From NCBI RefSeq assembly GCF_006715305.1, contig NZ_VFMY01000001.1, positions 2,356,001 to 2,420,000 on the forward strand: a stretch of 64,000 nt of DNA, in the 5' to 3' direction. This DNA is from Arthrobacter sp. SLBN-100. GTDB taxonomy: Bacteria; Actinomycetota; Actinomycetes; Actinomycetales; Micrococcaceae. The position numbers were made by a program, and so were the translations under genes. A model generated the notes under the pieces. It was not told where the DNA came from, ran no database searches, and saw only the letters and a list, made by a program, of their open reading frames with translations. Positions 61,433 through 64,000 of this stretch are shown one piece after another (position 1 is the first letter of the stretch; the number at the start of each line of letters is the position of its first letter).

Positions 61433-61603
61433 AAATTGTCAGACCCCCCCAGCGATGATGTTGGTATGGGACCGGACAAGGGAATTGGTGGCAAGGCGGT
61501 AAGTGCGGCAACGCTGTTTGCTGCCGCACCGGCTGCTCCGATGCGCCCTTCAGCCGCTCCTACTCAAATTGTCAGTGCCTCGATGGAGGATGTTGGTATG
61601 GGA
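61433..61603 (+). repeat. Duplicated leader segment of the DUF222-HNH gene
   Basis: Two copies of an about 38-nt element (61433-61471 and 61566-61603) both begin AAATTGTCAG and end GATGTTGGTATGGGA. Each ends in an ATG in the same frame (61466 and 61598). Only the second has GGAGG in front (61585-61589). Confidence 0.75.
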
Positions 61604-63217
61604 AACGGCGCGGGCACGGCAGCAGTGATGGAGGGCATTCATGCCTCTGTTGCCGGCGTGAATGCGTTGTTCCTCGAGGATGTTTCTCTGGCCGGTGCCG
61701 ACGCAGGGGTGGATGTGCTGGAACGCCAGTATGAGATCCGGCTGGAAAGGATTGAGCTGCTGTCGCGGCTGGATGCCCAGGTTTCTGCGCTCAAGGCCCA
61801 GGACGTGGCCGAGGCCGTTGAAATCCAGCTCGCCATGACCCCGCCGGAAGCACCATTGCACGAGCGGACCTATGCCGAGATGTCCGCGGTTGAGGAAATC
61901 GCGGGTGTCCTGACCATCAGCTCCGCCGCAGCGGGAGCGCTCGTCAGCCAGTCCCGCCAATTGTGTTCCCTGCCGCCGGCCATGGAGGCCTTGTCCGCCG
62001 GGACCATCTCCTGGATGCACGCCAGGATCATCGCCGACGAAACCGAGGGGCTTGCCCCAGCCGGCGCCGCCGCCCTGGTCGCGCATTTCCTGGATCCGGA
62101 CGCGCCCAACCCGGCCCGGGGAGCCTTCGCCGGTGACCTGGTGCCCGCACGGTTCCGCACCAGGGTGCGTGGCTGGCGCGAACGCCACCACCCCGAAACC
62201 CTGGAAAAACGCCACGCCAAGAGTGCCGCGGACCGGCGGATGGAGTACACCCCGGACCGGGACGGCATGGGATGGGTCTCGCTGTACATGCCCGGCGACA
62301 CCGCTTGCGCTATCTGGAACCGCACCACCGCCCTCGCCCGCGGCCTCCAAGGCCCCGAAGAGCCCCGGACAATGACACAATTACGCCCCGACATCGCCGC
62401 CGGCCTACTGCTCAACGCTCCTATTACGGGCAGCGCCCGCAACGATGATCTTGCAGAAGCGGGCACTGCGGGAAGGGACACTGCAAACAGGGGCATCGCA
62501 GAACGGAACACTGCAGAAGGGGACACTGGAAGTGGTGACGTTGCAAAAGAGGCCATCGCAGAACGCGACCCTGCAGACGGGAACGTTGCGGGCGTCGGAC
62601 AGGTCCCTGCACCAAAGGTGGACGTCCTGGTCACGGTCCCGGTGTTCGCGCTGCTGGGCCTCACGGATGAACCCGCTCTGCTGGACGGTTTCGGCCCGAT
62701 CCCCGCCTCCATGGCACGCAAACTCGTCACGGACGGGGCCAGCTCCTTCCACCGGGTGCTCGTCGACCCCCGGGACGGGGCACCACTGGAAATCGGGCGC
62801 ACCCACTACCGGCTCACCAAAGCCATGAAACAAGCCATCCGCCTCAGAGACGGAAAATGCACCTTCCCCGGCTGCAACAACCCCTCCCTCGACAACGACA
62901 CCGACCACCTCACCGCCTGGCAACATGGCGGAACCACCGGAATCAGCAACCTTGCCCAACTCTGCCCCAAGCACCATCGCCTCAAACACGCCACCGGCTG
63001 GACACCCACCCCAGCCACCCACAACGAACCACCCGGCTGGACCTCACCCACGGGCCGACACTACAAAAGCGAACAACCCGACAGGGAACCACCACAATGG
63101 CCGCCCGGACTCCTACCCGCCGAAACGCCCAAGTTCCAGCCCGCTGAAACGCCCAGCTTCCTGCCCGCGGAACAGAGCCTCTTAGAACACGCCCTTATGG
63201 ACTTGTTGACCGGCTGA
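61598..63217 (+). CDS. DUF222 domain HNH endonuclease
   Basis: A 539-residue protein of the large actinobacterial DUF222-HNH family (13E12-repeat-like). The DUF222 region spans about residues 30-260. A low-complexity linker (about 285-335) consists of five-residue repeats ending in Ala (GRDTA, NRGIA, ERNTA, and so on). The C-terminal HNH domain is complete: RDGKCTFPGCNNPSLDNDTD, then TDHLTAWQHGG, ISNLAQLCPKHHRLKH, with CxxC and the HNH triad. Biological role unresolved; the family is probably mobile and often multi-copy. The start at 61598 was chosen for its GGAGG; earlier in-frame starts (61466, 61388) lie before or in the duplicated leader. Confidence 0.85.
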   Translation: MGNGAGTAAVMEGIHASVAGVNALFLEDVSLAGADAGVDVLERQYEIRLERIELLSRLDAQVSALKAQDVAEAVEIQLAMTPPEAPLHERTYAEMSAVEEIAGVLTISSAAAGALVSQSRQLCSLPPAMEALSAGTISWMHARIIADETEGLAPAGAAALVAHFLDPDAPNPARGAFAGDLVPARFRTRVRGWRERHHPETLEKRHAKSAADRRMEYTPDRDGMGWVSLYMPGDTACAIWNRTTALARGLQGPEEPRTMTQLRPDIAAGLLLNAPITGSARNDDLAEAGTAGRDTANRGIAERNTAEGDTGSGDVAKEAIAERDPADGNVAGVGQVPAPKVDVLVTVPVFALLGLTDEPALLDGFGPIPASMARKLVTDGASSFHRVLVDPRDGAPLEIGRTHYRLTKAMKQAIRLRDGKCTFPGCNNPSLDNDTDHLTAWQHGGTTGISNLAQLCPKHHRLKHATGWTPTPATHNEPPGWTSPTGRHYKSEQPDREPPQWPPGLLPAETPKFQPAETPSFLPAEQSLLEHALMDLLTG

Positions 63218-63237
63218 GGCAGCAGCGGCCGAAACGC

Positions 63238-64000
63238 TCAGTCGGCGCCGGGAAGGTTCACTTCCACGAGCCCGGCGGTGACTCGGGTTTCGAACCGTGG
63301 CTGCCTGGACGTGGCGGGCCCGGCCTGCACCTCGCCCGTCCGCAGGGAGAAAGTGCTGCCGTGCCACGGGCACACGACGCACGGTTCGTCATTACCAGCC
63401 GACCCGTCCACCGCACCCACCGCACTGCCGCCCTTGAGCTTTCCCTCGTGCAGCGGTCCGGAGAGGTGGCTGCAGACGTCGGATAGCACGTTAACTGTTT
63501 CCGCTTCCCGGAACACGAGCAGCGGAATTCCGGCGACTACTCGCTGGTGGAGCTTCCCGTCGGGCAGGTCCTCCAAGGGTGCGAGGGACTGCCATCCGCT
63601 CGGGAAGCGGTGCGGAATATCCTCGCTATGGTTTACGCCGGCGGCCTGCCGGTAGCTGAGGTGGCCGCCCAGGAAGCCGCCAAAACTGACTACCCCCAGG
63701 CCCAGATAGGCGAGCACCTTGCCCGCACCCTGCTGCCCCTGCGCGCGCACCACCAGCGACGCTGTGTAGAGGCTGACGGCGGTGATGTTGGCGGTTGCAT
63801 GGACCAGCCCCACTCTCTGCTGCTGGCTGTGCAGCTGCGACCAATCCATAAAACCGGCCACCGCAGCAGGCACGGCGGACGCGCTTCCCACGCCGATCAG
63901 GACACTGGCCGCCCTGTCGTTGCCGGGGAGCGCGTCCAGGACTGCCGCCGAAAGCCAGGAACCCAGCGGAACCTGGACGGCCAGCGGATGAACCGGGTGC
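63238..64000 (-). CDS. DUF2231-Rieske fusion protein, 5' end outside window
   Basis: The frame is open to the window edge, giving about 253 visible residues with no start. The N-terminal part is a DUF2231 membrane domain (HPVHPLAVQVPLGSWLSAAV at the edge; later GFMDWSQLHSQQQRVGLVHA). A soluble Rieske [2Fe-2S] domain follows with CSHLSGPLHEGKL and CVVCPWHGSTFSLRTGEV, providing the CxH and CxxH ligands. The fusion suggests membrane-linked electron transfer. The last residues end EVNLPGAD. An internal GTG at 63891 would lose the HPVHP motif. Confidence 0.85.
   Translation of the reverse strand, partial: HPVHPLAVQVPLGSWLSAAVLDALPGNDRAASVLIGVGSASAVPAAVAGFMDWSQLHSQQQRVGLVHATANITAVSLYTASLVVRAQGQQGAGKVLAYLGLGVVSFGGFLGGHLSYRQAAGVNHSEDIPHRFPSGWQSLAPLEDLPDGKLHQRVVAGIPLLVFREAETVNVLSDVCSHLSGPLHEGKLKGGSAVGAVDGSAGNDEPCVVCPWHGSTFSLRTGEVQAGPATSRQPRFETRVTAGLVEVNLPGAD

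Overview
The window reads as chromosomal DNA from a high-GC Gram-positive soil actinobacterium, most likely an Arthrobacter/Pseudarthrobacter-type Micrococcaceae. This is inferred from uniformly GC-rich coding with many GTG starts, a DUF222-HNH endonuclease gene, a bioB gene followed by a BsaP-type auxiliary protein, a DasR-like GlcNAc regulon, and a secreted GH15 enzyme with the four-domain layout and length of Arthrobacter glucodextranase. No tRNA, rRNA, CRISPR array, prophage or intact insertion sequence was recognised. The theme is carbohydrate acquisition and storage.

Layout. 1-4311: end of a PadR-type regulator and a heterodimeric ABC exporter with one degenerate ATP site. 4485-16389: an alpha-1,6-glucan (dextran/isomalto-oligosaccharide) locus with two ROK regulators lacking the usual zinc cluster, a sugar-binding lipoprotein, two permeases, a GH13 alpha-glucosidase, an aldo/keto reductase and a secreted GH15 glucodextranase-like enzyme. 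The regulators are transcribed divergently from the genes they probably control. 16638-20635: GlxA-type AraC regulator, isochorismatase-like hydrolase, paired SMR efflux proteins and an MHS-type transporter. 20987-23281: katG.

23361-32462 is the most unusual block. A GT5 glycogen synthase fused to a complete GH57 domain is followed by an APH-fold kinase, an ABC exporter and two more APH-fold proteins whose catalytic HGD...N motif is degenerate. Most junctions overlap by 4 nt, and a four-copy, helically phased 13-bp repeat lies upstream. I infer a system that makes, modifies and possibly exports an alpha-glucan-like product.

32675-38250: a D-threo-aldose dehydrogenase-like AKR, bioB-bsaP, and an operon (membrane protein, cytosolic GH15, DUF2231) behind a promoter whose -10 is embedded in a palindrome. 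38252-43466: DUF1304-like protein, WS/DGAT acyltransferase, ZIP transporter, orphan histidine-kinase ATPase domain, FMN reductase and small acidic proteins. 43517-50406: two rhamnogalacturonan-lyase-type enzymes that share LacI-family operators, with tandem SRPBCC paralogues between them.

50608-55124: an F420-oxidoreductase-like protein, a secreted beta-propeller, two lipoproteins and a threonine dehydratase. 55629-61384: a GlcNAc regulon with a GntR/UTRA regulator, split PTS EIIA, EIIB and EIIC, nagB, a CutC-like protein and nagA, with a DasR-type dre site between the PTS genes. 61433-64000: a DUF222-HNH gene with a duplicated leader, and a DUF2231-Rieske fusion cut by the window edge.
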